Positions 1 to 9,008 are shown, counted from the stretch's first letter. The stretch is 64,000 bases of DNA from Microcoleus sp. CAWBG506 (GCA_020883125.1 JAHREW010000003.1:124001-188000); one strand, 5' to 3'. Notes: a model not told the origin generated them from the letters alone. Made by a program: numbers and translations.

Positions 1-1
1 C

Positions 2-61
2 AACGGCGTATTACTCGCCCCCGCCACAGCACGCACAATTCGAGAAATGATTTTGCAATAA
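2..61 (+). CDS. 3' end of a gene cut by the window edge; possibly a ThiO-like FAD oxidoreductase
   Basis: Only the last 19 codons lie in the window: an open frame ending at TAA 59-61 and reading NGVLLAPATARTIREMILQ. A Gly-x-Leu-Leu-Ala-Pro-x-Thr-Ala run followed by a short helix is how the FAD domain of glycine/D-amino-acid oxidases such as ThiO commonly ends. That family assignment is an inference from very little sequence; the reading frame itself is more secure than the name. Confidence 0.4.
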   Translation, partial: NGVLLAPATARTIREMILQ

Positions 62-112
62 TTAACAAATCTTAATATAATCAAGATTGCCATCCATCTC
101 TTACATTTCAAT

Positions 113-595
113 ATGTCCGAAAAACCTTTAGGTAAACCCCGCTCCTTGTGGAAAGTAATTTTGCTATCCGCAGCCACCTTGCTGCTGTACTACGGATGGT
201 ACAAATGGATTATTCAAGAAGAGTTGCGCCGCTATAACGGCACCGGGTGGTCAGGAACCCTCTGCTTGCTACCCTTTGTATTAGGAGTAGCCATTCCCCA
301 AGCTTTGCGAATCTACGATCCCGACGTTCCCGGATGGTTTGGTTGGTTTTCCTTCCTAGGCATTGCTTGGATTTACATCGTACAATTCAAACTTTACAAC
401 ACAGTAAACGAACTGTATCGCCAAGAAGGAATCAAACAACCACTAACAGTTTGGTGGATTTTCATACCTGGTTTAAATTTAATTGTTGGTTTGCGCCAAA
501 TCCACTTTTTGAGCCAATTTTGGGCGATGAAACAGGGAATAGAAGTTAAAGATAACTTAGCAGAAAGCCTTCCTTTCCTGTCAGCTAACGCTTAA
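113..595 (+). CDS. Small integral membrane protein, function unknown (DUF4234-like layout)
   Basis: A 160-residue protein with about four hydrophobic segments (near residues 14-32, 47-64, 74-94 and 112-132) rich in Trp and Tyr. The opening pattern LLYYGWYKW followed by a charged stretch and paired helices recalls small DUF4234-type membrane proteins, but this is only a resemblance. It ends convergently with the Nudix gene, 75 bases away, with a repeat (GCGGTTTCAACCGC near 650) between them. No enzymatic motif is visible. The gene is credible because of its length and its coherent hydrophobic pattern. Confidence 0.7.
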   Translation: MSEKPLGKPRSLWKVILLSAATLLLYYGWYKWIIQEELRRYNGTGWSGTLCLLPFVLGVAIPQALRIYDPDVPGWFGWFSFLGIAWIYIVQFKLYNTVNELYRQEGIKQPLTVWWIFIPGLNLIVGLRQIHFLSQFWAMKQGIEVKDNLAESLPFLSANA

Positions 596-670
596 TTTGC
601 TTCTGATCTTAGTCTCGCGTTGCGCGGACGAAAGTTTGACAAGACGCGGTTTCAACCGCCGGACTCATTT

Positions 671-1087
671 TCACCAAAATATATTCGGCAAATCCCCAAG
701 AATCAATTTCAATTCCGGTTCATCAACCCGCTTAATTGCCTTGGGAATACTCACCCACTGCCGCTTTCTTTTATAAGCTTCAGGCCAATTTTCCACCACC
801 GTTTCTACTTGCAGTAAAAATACATCTACTTGCCAAGTACAACCAGACTTATAGTATTCGTAAGTCCCCATCAAATCTGGAAACACTCGACCCAATACAC
901 CTGCTTCCTCCCAAGCTTCCTTTGCCGCCGAATCTTCGGGAGTCATGTCAGGTTCAATCAAACCTTTCGGAATTACCCAACGCTTACCTCCCGAAGAAGT
1001 AATCAACATTACTTCAATTTTACCGTCCATAATGCGGTAGGGAATTACCCCAGATTGTTCCACCAATACAATTGTTCTGGTACTCAT
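671..1087 (-). CDS. Nudix hydrolase
   Basis: The 138-residue protein carries a Nudix box at residues 42-64, starting in WVIPKGLIEPD and ending KEAWEEAGV. The family hydrolyses nucleoside diphosphates linked to another moiety, using Mg2+ bound by the box glutamates. E57, E60 and E61 are present. Two canonical positions differ: the first box Glu is Met48 and the usual Arg is Lys56. The WVIPKG lead-in is typical of the MutT/DIPP-like (diphosphoinositol polyphosphate) branch, so the substrate is uncertain. It is a complete single-domain protein of normal size and stands alone on the minus strand. Confidence 0.85.
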   Translation of the reverse strand: MSTRTIVLVEQSGVIPYRIMDGKIEVMLITSSGGKRWVIPKGLIEPDMTPEDSAAKEAWEEAGVLGRVFPDLMGTYEYYKSGCTWQVDVFLLQVETVVENWPEAYKRKRQWVSIPKAIKRVDEPELKLILGDLPNIFW

Positions 1088-1458
1088 TATTTATTAAACA
1101 TATTGTAATGCAAAAACTGGTTCAACTTAATTGACAGTTGAAAACTAAAAACAAAAATTGCACCCTGATTTTATAGCAACCGCCAGGGTGGTTAAGTCGT
1201 GGGGTGGGGGCGGGTTTATAGAATTTGTCTATACTGATGAAAGATATCGGTGAACCCGCCCCTACAAAATCTGCCCTAATCGCCTTGGCAGTTGCTATAC
1301 ATAACTTATGCGCGAGGTCAAAAACCTTGGTGGTTGAGCGAAGCATCAGAAGAAATTAGTCCAAGGCAGTGCCGTGTCCCTACAATATTATTTTGGGTAG
1401 GGACACGGCATTGCCTTGGACTCTATCATTCCGGTGCTACCGGAATTGATATCTTAAC
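1088..1458. repeat. Intergenic stretch filled by two palindromic repeat elements
   Basis: No gene is seen. One element has terminal inverted repeats at 1173-1186 (TATAGCAACCGCCA) and 1286-1299 (TGGCAGTTGCTATA), and nests a second inverted repeat (GGGCGGGTTTATA near 1207, GGTGAACCCGCCCC near 1249). A separate REP-like palindrome has 25-base arms at 1359-1383 and 1397-1421 around GTGCCGTGTCCCTAC / GTAGGGACACGGCA. Relatives of all three occur elsewhere in the window (57295, 11311, 10213, 11386). Confidence 0.8.
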
Positions 1459-4089
1459 CTAATCTTTTTTCGCCTTAGCCTCCAAACTTTCCAAACGACT
1501 CTTCAAATCTTGATTATCCTTTTTCACCTGGTCTAATTCCTCGCGCAACTGCTTCACTGCTGCATCAGAACCAGCATTTCTCTGTACTCTTTCTACAGAT
1601 TCATCCGCCATCCGACGAACCCGCCCATCAGGAGTTTGGTTAGCTAAACCACGCAAAATCCGAATCGCTTTGCGAGTTTCCATTTGTCCCAATGCTGAAA
1701 CTACAGATACTTGAGTTAAGAAAAACGTCTCTTTAGACAATTCAGTCAATCGGTGCAAAATCCGTTCTAAATTGATCTTATTTTGACCAGTTGAAATTGT
1801 ACCCAAAGCACGAATTGCACCCAAGCGCAAAGCTTGGGGAGTACCAATGGCTGTGTATTTCAAAATCTGATTCAGCGCATCTTCAGAAGTTTTCATTTGC
1901 GCCAAACCGGAAATTGCACCCGATCGCACAACCTCATTCCACCCTTGACGCTCCCTCAGCACCAATTTTAACTCTTTCAGCACCTGTTCGTCCGTCGGTT
2001 TTTCATCCAGGTTAGCCCCTGCAATTCCACCTAGAGCACTCGCTGCGGCAGCTTCTACATAATAGCTAGCATCCCCTTTTTCAACAATGGATCTCAAAGC
2101 TTTATAGCTGTCGTGAGTTTTGATTTTACCCAGCGCCCCCACCACAGCACGGCGAACACGAGCATCTTTATCCTTCAAACCAGTTACCAAACCTTCAAAA
2201 ACTTGGTCTAGTTTAATTTCTACTAAATAGCCTGCAACTTCCGCACGCACCGCCCAAAACGGCTCCTTCTTAAGAACTTCTGACAGCGTATGCACTACCT
2301 CCAATCCTCCCTTTTGCGCCAAAGCTTGGGCGGCAGAAATCCGGGAAACTGGGTCAGGATCGAATTGTAACTGAGCTTTTAGTTCCGCAACAGGCAACTC
2401 TAAACTAACTGTTTTTAAGTATTTATTTCCCACATCAAAACTGATAAATGCTGGCTTCTCTTCTAAGGGAAAATAGAAACTTTGCTCTCGTTCGTAGACG
2501 CGGACTGTGAAAATCTTCAGCTTCGGCGCAGAGGATGCAGAACTCTCATCGCTGTCTGATTCTTCCGGCTTGTAACCGAAGCCGATCGGAATTTTGAGAT
2601 CGAATACATCCTTACTGTTAGCATTGCCATTTTTCGGTTCTTTGATCTGAGTTTGGGTGACAGTAACTTTCGCTAATTTGTTATCTCCATCCCAGGAATA
2701 AGCAACTTTGTAATCTGGATGACCGCCGCGATAAACGTACTGGTCAAACAAAAACATTAAATTGCGACCAGTCGCTTTTTCGATCGCCCTCAGCAAATCA
2801 ATCGTTTCTACAGTTTTGTGAGCATTGTCTTGCACAAAAATCTGAATTGCTTTGTAAAACAACTCATCGCCCAACTCGGCGCGGATCATGTGATAAACGC
2901 AAGCGCCTTTTTCGTACAAATGGCGATCGTACAATTCGATCGCCTCCCGGTAAACGTGAGTTACCATCGGGCGGCGGTAGCGAGCACTATCTTCAGCTAA
3001 ATAATTGCGCGCCTCATTTAACATATAATAAGCCGCGTCTTCTTTCCCGTATTCTTTATCAGTCCACAGCACCTCGCAATAAGAAGCCATGCCTTCTTTA
3101 ATCCAAGCATGAGACCAGTGTTTGATGACTACCAAATCGCCAAACCATTGGTGAGCTAATTCATGAGCAACCAAGCTTTCCGAACCTCGATTATCCAGAG
3201 TAGCACGTTCGTCTAACAAGCACCTATCTGTTAGCAAAGTTGTTGAAGTATTTTCCATCCCCCCGAAGATGAAATCATCAACGCAGACTTGAGCGTATTT
3301 CGGAAACGGGTAAGGATAGCCAAATATCTGAGAGAAAAATTCAATCATTTGAGGCGTTTTGCCCATGGTGCGTTTGGCATCAGATTCGCGGCTTCTTTCC
3401 ACGTAATAATTAACAGGTTTGCCATTCCACTCGTCTTTAATTTCCGCAAAATCTCCCACAGCCAAAGTCATCAAATAGCTGGGATGAACCTGTTTTTGTA
3501 ACCAGTGATAAATTTTATCATCTCCCTTGGTTTCTGTGTTGATTAATTCCCCGTTAGAAATAGCAAAAAGTTGTTTAGGAACTTGTACTTTAATTTCGGA
3601 AGTTGCCAGTTGTCCGGGATAGTCGAAACAGGGAAACCAAAAGCGGGAGTCTTCATCTTCGCCTTGTGTCCAAACTTGAGTTGGTTTATCAGGGTAATGT
3701 TTGTCTGGACCGACAAAATAAAGACCTCGCTGGGGTTTTTCGACTGCATAGTCGATCGCAATAGTAATTGGTTTGTAGGCTGCTGTTGGTTCTTGTAGTT
3801 GAATTTCTAGAAATTCGCCATCACTCTCAAAACTTTGCTCGATGTTGCCGACTTTTACTGATTTAATTTTTAGGTTAACGGCATCTAAGGTTAATTTGTC
3901 AATACCGCTGCGGACTGGATTGATGCGGATGCTGCAAGTACCGTGAAAGCTTTGTTTGGGAATATCCAGCACTAAGTCCAGGAAAATATGCTCTACTTGA
4001 CCGGGGCGATCGGGATTATAATGTGGTCGAGCACCGGGCATCTCAAAGGATTTGTGACCGTTGTCAGAATCAAAGTATATGTGTGACAT
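1459..4089 (-). CDS. M1-family zinc aminopeptidase with C-terminal HEAT repeats
   Basis: This 876-residue protein is a metallopeptidase that removes N-terminal residues from peptides. The zinc site HELAHQW is at residues 309-315 with the third ligand E332 in KEGMASY, and the proton-donor Tyr is at about 392 (HLYEKGA). The exopeptidase motif reads GGMEN (276-280) instead of the commoner GAMEN. Residues 1-200 form the beta N-domain. Residues of roughly 590-820 are HEAT-like helical repeats (for example DKDARVRRAVVGALGKI), and the last 40 residues are a charged coiled coil. The HEAT tail replaces the C-domain of classical PepN. No signal peptide is visible, so it is probably cytoplasmic. Gene orientation is opposite to the aldolase gene upstream. 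Confidence 0.9.
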   Translation of the reverse strand: MSHIYFDSDNGHKSFEMPGARPHYNPDRPGQVEHIFLDLVLDIPKQSFHGTCSIRINPVRSGIDKLTLDAVNLKIKSVKVGNIEQSFESDGEFLEIQLQEPTAAYKPITIAIDYAVEKPQRGLYFVGPDKHYPDKPTQVWTQGEDEDSRFWFPCFDYPGQLATSEIKVQVPKQLFAISNGELINTETKGDDKIYHWLQKQVHPSYLMTLAVGDFAEIKDEWNGKPVNYYVERSRESDAKRTMGKTPQMIEFFSQIFGYPYPFPKYAQVCVDDFIFGGMENTSTTLLTDRCLLDERATLDNRGSESLVAHELAHQWFGDLVVIKHWSHAWIKEGMASYCEVLWTDKEYGKEDAAYYMLNEARNYLAEDSARYRRPMVTHVYREAIELYDRHLYEKGACVYHMIRAELGDELFYKAIQIFVQDNAHKTVETIDLLRAIEKATGRNLMFLFDQYVYRGGHPDYKVAYSWDGDNKLAKVTVTQTQIKEPKNGNANSKDVFDLKIPIGFGYKPEESDSDESSASSAPKLKIFTVRVYEREQSFYFPLEEKPAFISFDVGNKYLKTVSLELPVAELKAQLQFDPDPVSRISAAQALAQKGGLEVVHTLSEVLKKEPFWAVRAEVAGYLVEIKLDQVFEGLVTGLKDKDARVRRAVVGALGKIKTHDSYKALRSIVEKGDASYYVEAAAASALGGIAGANLDEKPTDEQVLKELKLVLRERQGWNEVVRSGAISGLAQMKTSEDALNQILKYTAIGTPQALRLGAIRALGTISTGQNKINLERILHRLTELSKETFFLTQVSVVSALGQMETRKAIRILRGLANQTPDGRVRRMADESVERVQRNAGSDAAVKQLREELDQVKKDNQDLKSRLESLEAKAKKD

Positions 4090-4307
4090 TTTGATGGCGA
4101 AGTTGTGAATCGATCGCTGGTACTTGAGCTGCTGTTGAGCTGCCAGCTTATTCTAGAGTAGCGCGTCAAAGTTGTTCTTGTCTCTAATCTGATTAAAAAC
4201 TTTCCCGATATTCCCCCAGATGGCAACTAGGATTTTTTTGCTACAATACCAACAAGGCTAATGACTGCAATCATCAGTCTACCATTGAAATTGAAGGGGA
4301 AATCTGT

Positions 4308-5390
4308 ATGACAGCTACACTATCAGTTTCCAATTCCATCGAGTCTTGGCTCGGCGATGAAGCAGAAGACTTGCTCGGCTATCAAGCAAAAGTTTCTAAA
4401 GACTTATTGCACCTCCCCGGCCCGGATTGGGTCGATCGCATTTTCGCTCAAACCGATCGATCGCCTCAAGTCCTCCGCTCTCTTCAGCAACTATATTCTA
4501 GCGGACGCTTGGCAAATACCGGCTATTTATCTATCCTGCCCGTAGACCAAGGAATCGAACACTCAGCCGGCGCTTCTTTCGCACCAAATCCCATCTATTT
4601 TGACAGCGAAAATATCATTAAATTAGCAATTTCTGCCGGATGCAATGCTGTCGCCACTACCCTAGGAGTTTTGGGAAGTGTATCTCGTAAATACGCGCAC
4701 AAAATCCCTTTCATTGTCAAGCTAAATCACAATGAATTGCTAACTTATCCCAATCAATACGACCAAATAATGTTTGCTTCCGTCGAACAAGCTTGGAATT
4801 TGAGAGCCGTTGCAGTGGGAGCCACAATCTATTTTGGGTCGCCAGAATCGACCAGACAAATCCAAGAAGTCAGTCAAGCTTTTGCTCATGCTCACGAATA
4901 CGGAATGGCGACAATTCTGTGGTGTTATCTCCGCAACGACATCTTTAAACAAGACAAAGACTATCATCTAGCTGCGGATTTGACAGGTCAAGCAAATCAC
5001 TTGGGTGTCACAATTCAAGCTGACATTATTAAGCAGAAATTACCAGAGTGCAACCACGGTTACGAAGCTGTTGCTAAAGCTAGCGGTCACAGTTACGGCA
5101 AAACCGACAAGCGGATTTATTCTGATTTGACGACGGATCACCCAATCGATCTCACTCGCTATCAAGTCCTCAACTGTTATGCAGGAAGGATGGGTTTAAT
5201 TAATTCCGGCGGTGCTTCAGGAAAAACCAATTTTGCAGAAGCCATTCGCACGGCAGTAATTAACAAACGCGCTGGGGGTTGCGGTTTAATTTCTGGACGT
5301 AAAACCTTTCAGAGACCCTTTGAAGAAGGAGTCAAATTATTTAACGCCATTCAAGACGTTTACCTGTCTCCAAACATTTCTATAGCCTAA
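4308..5390 (+). CDS. fbaB: Class I fructose-bisphosphate aldolase (DhnA/FbaB type)
   Basis: A 360-residue aldolase that interconverts fructose 1,6-bisphosphate with dihydroxyacetone phosphate and glyceraldehyde 3-phosphate in glycolysis and the Calvin cycle. Class I (Schiff-base) assignment rests on the DhnA-type sequence [13 protein letters not shown] near residues 76-88, K242 in the motif ADIIKQK, and the phosphate-binding ends INSGGASG and GLISGRKTF. Length is normal for the family. The ATG at 4308 follows GAAGGGGAAATCTGT, which supplies a purine-rich ribosome binding site. It is a single gene, transcribed away from the aminopeptidase gene. Confidence 0.92.
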   Translation: MTATLSVSNSIESWLGDEAEDLLGYQAKVSKDLLHLPGPDWVDRIFAQTDRSPQVLRSLQQLYSSGRLANTGYLSILPVDQGIEHSAGASFAPNPIYFDSENIIKLAISAGCNAVATTLGVLGSVSRKYAHKIPFIVKLNHNELLTYPNQYDQIMFASVEQAWNLRAVAVGATIYFGSPESTRQIQEVSQAFAHAHEYGMATILWCYLRNDIFKQDKDYHLAADLTGQANHLGVTIQADIIKQKLPECNHGYEAVAKASGHSYGKTDKRIYSDLTTDHPIDLTRYQVLNCYAGRMGLINSGGASGKTNFAEAIRTAVINKRAGGCGLISGRKTFQRPFEEGVKLFNAIQDVYLSPNISIA

Positions 5391-5450
5391 AAACTCGCCA
5401 TAGAATATCCCGATTCAAGACTTTTTTATTCCCGTTTAAATTAAAAGTAA

Positions 5451-5503
5451 GGTGCGTCAAATCCCCAACACCTAAATTGTTCAAAACACTTACATGACGC
5501 ACC
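5451..5503. repeat. Short inverted repeat downstream of the aldolase gene
   Basis: GGTGCGTCA at 5451-5459 pairs perfectly with TGACGCACC at 5495-5503, with a 35-base loop. It begins about 60 bases after the aldolase stop codon and could end its transcript, but there is no T-run, so it is listed as a repeat. Confidence 0.5.
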
Positions 5504-5513
5504 CTACAATTGG

Positions 5514-5634
5514 GTGCATCTGTGTTTTGTAAATATATTCGTAGGGGCGAAGCATGACCGCAGACAATTTATTAGTGATAACCAGAGATTTACGGAGGTC
5601 ATGCTTCGCCTATGCAAAATCGGGATGCTCCCCT
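5514..5634. repeat. Palindromic element, copy 1 (GGGGCGAAGCAT family)
   Basis: An inverted repeat with inner arms GGCGAAGCATGACC (5546-5559) and GGTCATGCTTCGCC (5597-5610) and imperfect outer arms (GCATCTGTGTTTTGTAAA on the left; GCAAAATCGGGATGC on the right). A second copy lies at about 50356-50472. In the second copy the 34-base loop is reversed relative to the arms. It fills most of the space between the aldolase gene and the next gene. Confidence 0.75.
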
Positions 5635-5701
5635 ACAATTCGATATTACCCATTACCATATCCTCAGTCCAGTAGCAATTCAACATACCCAACAGCCAAG
5701 T

Positions 5702-6028
5702 CTATTCACTTTTTGGCTTAATTTCACTAACAATTTCATAAACATCACTGTCTGGTATTTTCGCAAACAAAGGAGTCATTTTATTTAAGATTTCCTGATA
5801 AGCTTCGCTGTGGTTAGCAGCCATTTCATCTACGCTTTCCCAAAAAATGATCGCAATACCTTTGTCTGTATTAGGTAATTGCAGCAGGTATGCGCCCTTG
5901 AAACCTGTGACATAAGTTGCAACCGCTTTTTCAAAAAGTTCTTCTGCTGCTTTAAATTTGCCTGGTTTAAATTCCCCAACCGCAACGTAGGCAAACTGAT
6001 GTCTGAGAAAGTCTAGAAATTCTGACAT
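5702..6028 (-). CDS. Antibiotic-biosynthesis-monooxygenase-like (dimeric alpha/beta barrel) protein
   Basis: A 108-residue protein of ferredoxin-like fold, with the pattern FAYVAVGEFKPGKFKAAEEL, then GFKGAYLLQLPNTDKGIAII and FWESVDEMAANHSEAY, as in ABM/heme-degrading dimeric barrel proteins. The frame opens five codons earlier, but that upstream ATG is part of the run GGAGGAAAGACCT, which is an excellent ribosome binding site for the ATG at 6028. I therefore start at 6028. Substrate unknown; the proteins of this fold act as small oxygenases or stress proteins. Confidence 0.7.
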   Translation of the reverse strand: MSEFLDFLRHQFAYVAVGEFKPGKFKAAEELFEKAVATYVTGFKGAYLLQLPNTDKGIAIIFWESVDEMAANHSEAYQEILNKMTPLFAKIPDSDVYEIVSEIKPKSE

Positions 6029-6446
6029 AGGTCTTTCCTCCAAAAATCTGTCTCGACTAAATTTTATCAGAGTCGATCGCCTAATTTTGTGAACTTGACA
6101 ATTTGTAAAATTGCTTCAATATCAACAATATGATGTACCGGAGGGATGGGAAGGTGTGGCAGATTTAGATTTTAAGTAATATCGATCGCCCTAGCACTAA
6201 GAAATGATTGTTGACGATTGACTGTGAATAGGTTGATGACTGCTTTTTCTGAGCTACAATTGAGCCTTGCCAGCATTCTATTTATTTTTATGACAAGCTC
6301 AAAAATGGCAACAGGAAGGCAAAAGCAGTCAAAACAATGGTTTGAGCAATTAATCACGTCTTAATTGACGGGTAAGTTCAGGGAATTGACAATTGCTCAC
6401 CGTCGGGGGTGGCTTAGACTGGGTATGTTGAATTGGTAAAAAAGCT
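6029..6446. other. Intergenic stretch without recognised features
   Basis: A 418-base stretch between divergently transcribed genes. It must carry promoters for both, but I see no convincing gene, hairpin or repeat. Several short frames on either strand have no ribosome binding site and no family-like sequence. Confidence 0.5.
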
Positions 6447-6740
6447 ATGAACCCACAATCTAAAGGCCGCTTAGTTTGGAATCACTCTACCCATCTTGAC
6501 GGATTGATACCAATTTTAGAGCGACTGACTCAAAAAATTGGCATTCAAACCATTACTCCAGGCGTCATTAACAAAGTTAAAGGTCACATCCCCCACATGA
6601 CACTAAGAGTGTCAGTACCCATTCGCGGGGGATTTAAAATTATCGCCAGACAGGGCAAAACTGTACAAGAAGTCTTTATATTAACCACTCTCCCTCAACG
6701 GGATTTGGAAGAGACGATCGCCCAAACCCTAGCCCGGTAA
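6447..6740 (+). CDS. DUF2103 protein (predicted metal-binding, cyanobacterial)
   Basis: A 97-residue protein with the DUF2103 sequence KGRLVWNHSTHLDGLIPIL at the N-terminus, then TPGVINKVKGHIPHMTLRVS and IRGGFKIIARQGKTVQEVF. The conserved His and the Arg/Lys-rich core led to the family's description as metal-binding; its function is not known. Length is normal. The 3' end overlaps the 3' end of cpcF by 12 bases on the opposite strand, so the two transcripts converge and may affect each other. Confidence 0.85.
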   Translation: MNPQSKGRLVWNHSTHLDGLIPILERLTQKIGIQTITPGVINKVKGHIPHMTLRVSVPIRGGFKIIARQGKTVQEVFILTTLPQRDLEETIAQTLAR

Positions 6741-7352
6741 CAATTGTTGTTGAGCAAGCATGGCCCGTGCCCTAACTGAAGAAGTCTCATCACCAGAGAC
6801 AATTTCGTCAAGTCTACTCAAAACTTGCGACAGCCAATCCGGTTGAACAGCAGCACTAGCCAAAGCTTGCAAACCACCTACTGCTGCGTAGCGCACCACC
6901 CATTCCGGGTCTTGGGACGCTTGCAGCAGGGTTTGAGATGCGTTTTTTTGAGATTCGGGAATTTGTGCTGCGGGCATCAGTTCCCAACAAATGGTTCCCA
7001 AACCCCTAGCGGCCGCCCGTCGCACGCTCAAAGCAAAGTCATTCGCCGCTGCATCGAGCAAAATATTTAAACCTCTGGGGTCTCCAATGCCCGCCAAGGC
7101 TCTCACGGCCCAAGCCCTGGCTCCGTAATTGTAGCCGTCAAGCTGTTCTAGCAGGGGAAGTACGGCTGGTTCTCCGACTTGAATCAGCCCGTCCACGGCG
7201 GAAACAGCGGCGCCTGGGTTGTTGTAGCCGAGCACTGTAATTAAGGTAGGAATTGCTTCTTTTGAGCCAGCAGCCGCCAGTGCTTTGACTGCGTTTAACA
7301 AGCCTTCGGAAGAATCTGCTTGTTCGACAGCGCGAATTAGTTCTAATGCCAT
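6729..7352 (-). CDS. cpcF: Phycocyanobilin lyase subunit beta, CpcF
   Basis: A 207-residue HEAT-repeat protein. With CpcE it forms the heterodimeric lyase that attaches phycocyanobilin to Cys84 of CpcA. Helical repeats run through most of the protein (for example GYNYGARAWAVRALAGIGDP at about 73-92 and VRRAAARGLGTICWEL). Sequence and size match CpcF. In most cyanobacteria cpcF directly follows cpcE; here a TPR gene and repeats separate them by about 1.8 kb. It is probably the last gene of the cpc operon, or has gained its own promoter in the 174-base gap before it. Confidence 0.9.
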   Translation of the reverse strand: MALELIRAVEQADSSEGLLNAVKALAAAGSKEAIPTLITVLGYNNPGAAVSAVDGLIQVGEPAVLPLLEQLDGYNYGARAWAVRALAGIGDPRGLNILLDAAANDFALSVRRAAARGLGTICWELMPAAQIPESQKNASQTLLQASQDPEWVVRYAAVGGLQALASAAVQPDWLSQVLSRLDEIVSGDETSSVRARAMLAQQQLLPG

Positions 7353-7526
7353 TGATTTGTAAGCTCTACCGTGATCATTGTAATTGTAGGTTGGGTCGAT
7401 CGCGCGATCGAACTTTTTGCAGCGTCGGTGAGGCGCGGCGATTAACTTGGAAAGCTTCCCCTACTCGAAATAGGACAGTCTTGGTTAAAGAGTCGAAGCC
7501 GCCAAAAACTCGACTCCATACCAGCG

Positions 7527-8963
7527 CTAGGAATTCTTGCGCCGTGCATCCTCACCGCCTTCGCGCTTCCTATAAGCCTTAGCCCAAGCATAGCGCTGCG
7601 GATCTTTTTTCAGCAGATATTCCACAACTTCCCGACGCTTCTCATCCTTAGCATTTTTGACAACCCGCTTGAGTTCGGAATCTATATCTTCTGATTCAGC
7701 ACCGCGTTTAATTGCCTCGTTAAACCAATCATCGCCCTGTGAATATTGACCTCGCTCATAACAAATAGCTCCCATCAAAGTGTAAGGATGATGACTCTGA
7801 GGCTGATACTCAATAGCTTTGAGCGCGCACTTTTCCGCATCATCTAATTTATCAATATCTCGGAAAGCACCGCCCCTCGTTGTTAGCAAAGCTGACTTGA
7901 GCTTATTTTCTTTGATTTGGTCGAAGTCCAGATTTTCTGTCACCTTCAATGCACTTTCCGGTTCATCTGCCTTGCGCCAATGACTGCTGGCGTTGGGCAA
8001 GTTCCATTTATTTCCAGTGCGCTCATATTCTCGATCGTAGAAAAGCGCTTCAAGCCTGTGGTAGGCCATAGCAATCTTTCCATGACTAGCTAAAAGTTTC
8101 TGTTGTATTAACTGAACAACTAACACAGGATCTAGACGCTCTTCTTTCTCCAATTTTACCATGATTGCGTAAAACGGATCGAAGGGGAAATTATGATCTA
8201 TAATCCGATACTTGACCTTGAGAGCCGCAAATTCCTTTTCTTGGGCAAAGGTAATTACATCCTCACGTCCATTCTGTTTCAGCCAATCAATATCAGCCTC
8301 ACTCAACAGCTCTCCCGATAGAATCTTAGACTTGAGACTAGCAGCATATTTGTCAAGCGCCAGAGTAATTGTCTCAGTCAGTTTACGCTTTTTCAGAAAG
8401 TTAATATCCTGCTCACCTAGCTGACTTTCTAAATCAATTTTTTTGAGAACTTTATACAGATGGCTAGAGAGCGATGAATCCTCATAAGTAGTAGCTTTAT
8501 ACTTAACCTTCAGTTCGGAAAAGTGCCGTTTCTGTTCAATCTCCAAAACAATGCTAAGCGTTTCGCTAAGTTGATGCTTTTCTAGCCAGTTAAGTTCTGA
8601 CTCGCTCAACTGCTGATCTGCCTCAAGATTTTTCAGGATGGGATACAACGGACTAGAGACAGATGTTTCTGGGTATTCACTAGCTTTGTACTTATCCTTT
8701 AGTTGGGCAAACTTAGCTTCCCGTACAGCTTTTTGTTGCCAAAAAATTTCTAGAGTATCAATCAGTTGGTTGTTGAACAGCCAGGTAGGGACACAGCAGT
8801 GCTGTGTCCTGAATTTACTCAAATACAGATATGCGGTAGGGACACAGCACTGCTGTGTCCTGAAATGTGCTGTGTCCTGAAATGTGCTGTGTCCTGAAAT
8901 GTGCTGTGTCCTGAAATGTGTTGTGTCCTGAAATGTGTTGTTTCCTGAAATGTGCTGTTTCAT
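7527..8963 (-). CDS. Repeat/TPR protein inserted between cpcE and cpcF; N-terminus made of DNA repeats
   Basis: The frame is 478 codons. Residues from about 64 on form a real protein: three or four related units of the type LKxKYKAxxYxxSSxSSxLY followed by LxExDIxWLKxxxLxExI (near 85, 150, 205 and 240), then TPR-like helices near 370-420 (KLDDAEKCALKAIEYQPQ, AICYERGQYSQGDDWFNEAI) and a basic tail. Residues 1-62 (for example FRTQHCCVPTW) are translated from a 17-bp tandem array and two REP palindromes. The only ATG (8961-8963) lies in the last, altered repeat unit. No other good start was found, so the original N-terminus may be lost and expression is uncertain. Function unknown; a structural role near the phycobilisome genes is speculation. 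Confidence 0.6.
   Translation of the reverse strand: MKQHISGNNTFQDTTHFRTQHISGHSTFQDTAHFRTQQCCVPTAYLYLSKFRTQHCCVPTWLFNNQLIDTLEIFWQQKAVREAKFAQLKDKYKASEYPETSVSSPLYPILKNLEADQQLSESELNWLEKHQLSETLSIVLEIEQKRHFSELKVKYKATTYEDSSLSSHLYKVLKKIDLESQLGEQDINFLKKRKLTETITLALDKYAASLKSKILSGELLSEADIDWLKQNGREDVITFAQEKEFAALKVKYRIIDHNFPFDPFYAIMVKLEKEERLDPVLVVQLIQQKLLASHGKIAMAYHRLEALFYDREYERTGNKWNLPNASSHWRKADEPESALKVTENLDFDQIKENKLKSALLTTRGGAFRDIDKLDDAEKCALKAIEYQPQSHHPYTLMGAICYERGQYSQGDDWFNEAIKRGAESEDIDSELKRVVKNAKDEKRREVVEYLLKKDPQRYAWAKAYRKREGGEDARRKNS
8785..8860. repeat. Two REP-like palindromes inside the TPR frame
   Basis: GTAGGGACACAGCAGTGCTG continues to TGTCCTGAA at 8785-8813, and a near copy with CACTGC at its centre lies at 8836-8860. 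Both are the A-variant of the GGGACACGGCAGTGCCGTGT palindrome found at 1359, 10213 and 11386. Here they are translated as the repeated peptide FRTQxCCVPT. Confidence 0.85.
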
Positions 8964-8969
8964 GAATTT
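8851..8969. repeat. 17-bp tandem repeat, seven units
   Basis: Units of TGCTGTGTCCTGAAATG run head to tail from 8851: four identical or nearly so (to 8918), two with TGTTGT (to 8952) and one degenerate unit (8953-8969). The unit is half of the neighbouring REP palindrome plus TGAAATG. Because 17 is not a multiple of three, translation cycles through three frames and gives a 17-residue peptide period. The last unit has CAT where the others have CCT, which makes the minus-strand start codon of the TPR frame. Confidence 0.9.
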
Positions 8970-9008
8970 ACGCGAGAAAATTGAGCATGGCTACAGCAAT
9001 CCTATTTC

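Noticed and set aside
671-1002. Plus-strand frames opposite the Nudix gene
   Set aside because: They are antisense shadows with no domain and poor composition; the minus-strand Nudix box is unambiguous.
7382-7540. Protein-like open frame on the minus strand just after the TPR gene (LVWSRVFGGFDSLTKTVLFR)
   Set aside because: No ATG, GTG or TTG start before the plausible part and a stop codon directly upstream. It may be a remnant, but there is nothing to identify it.
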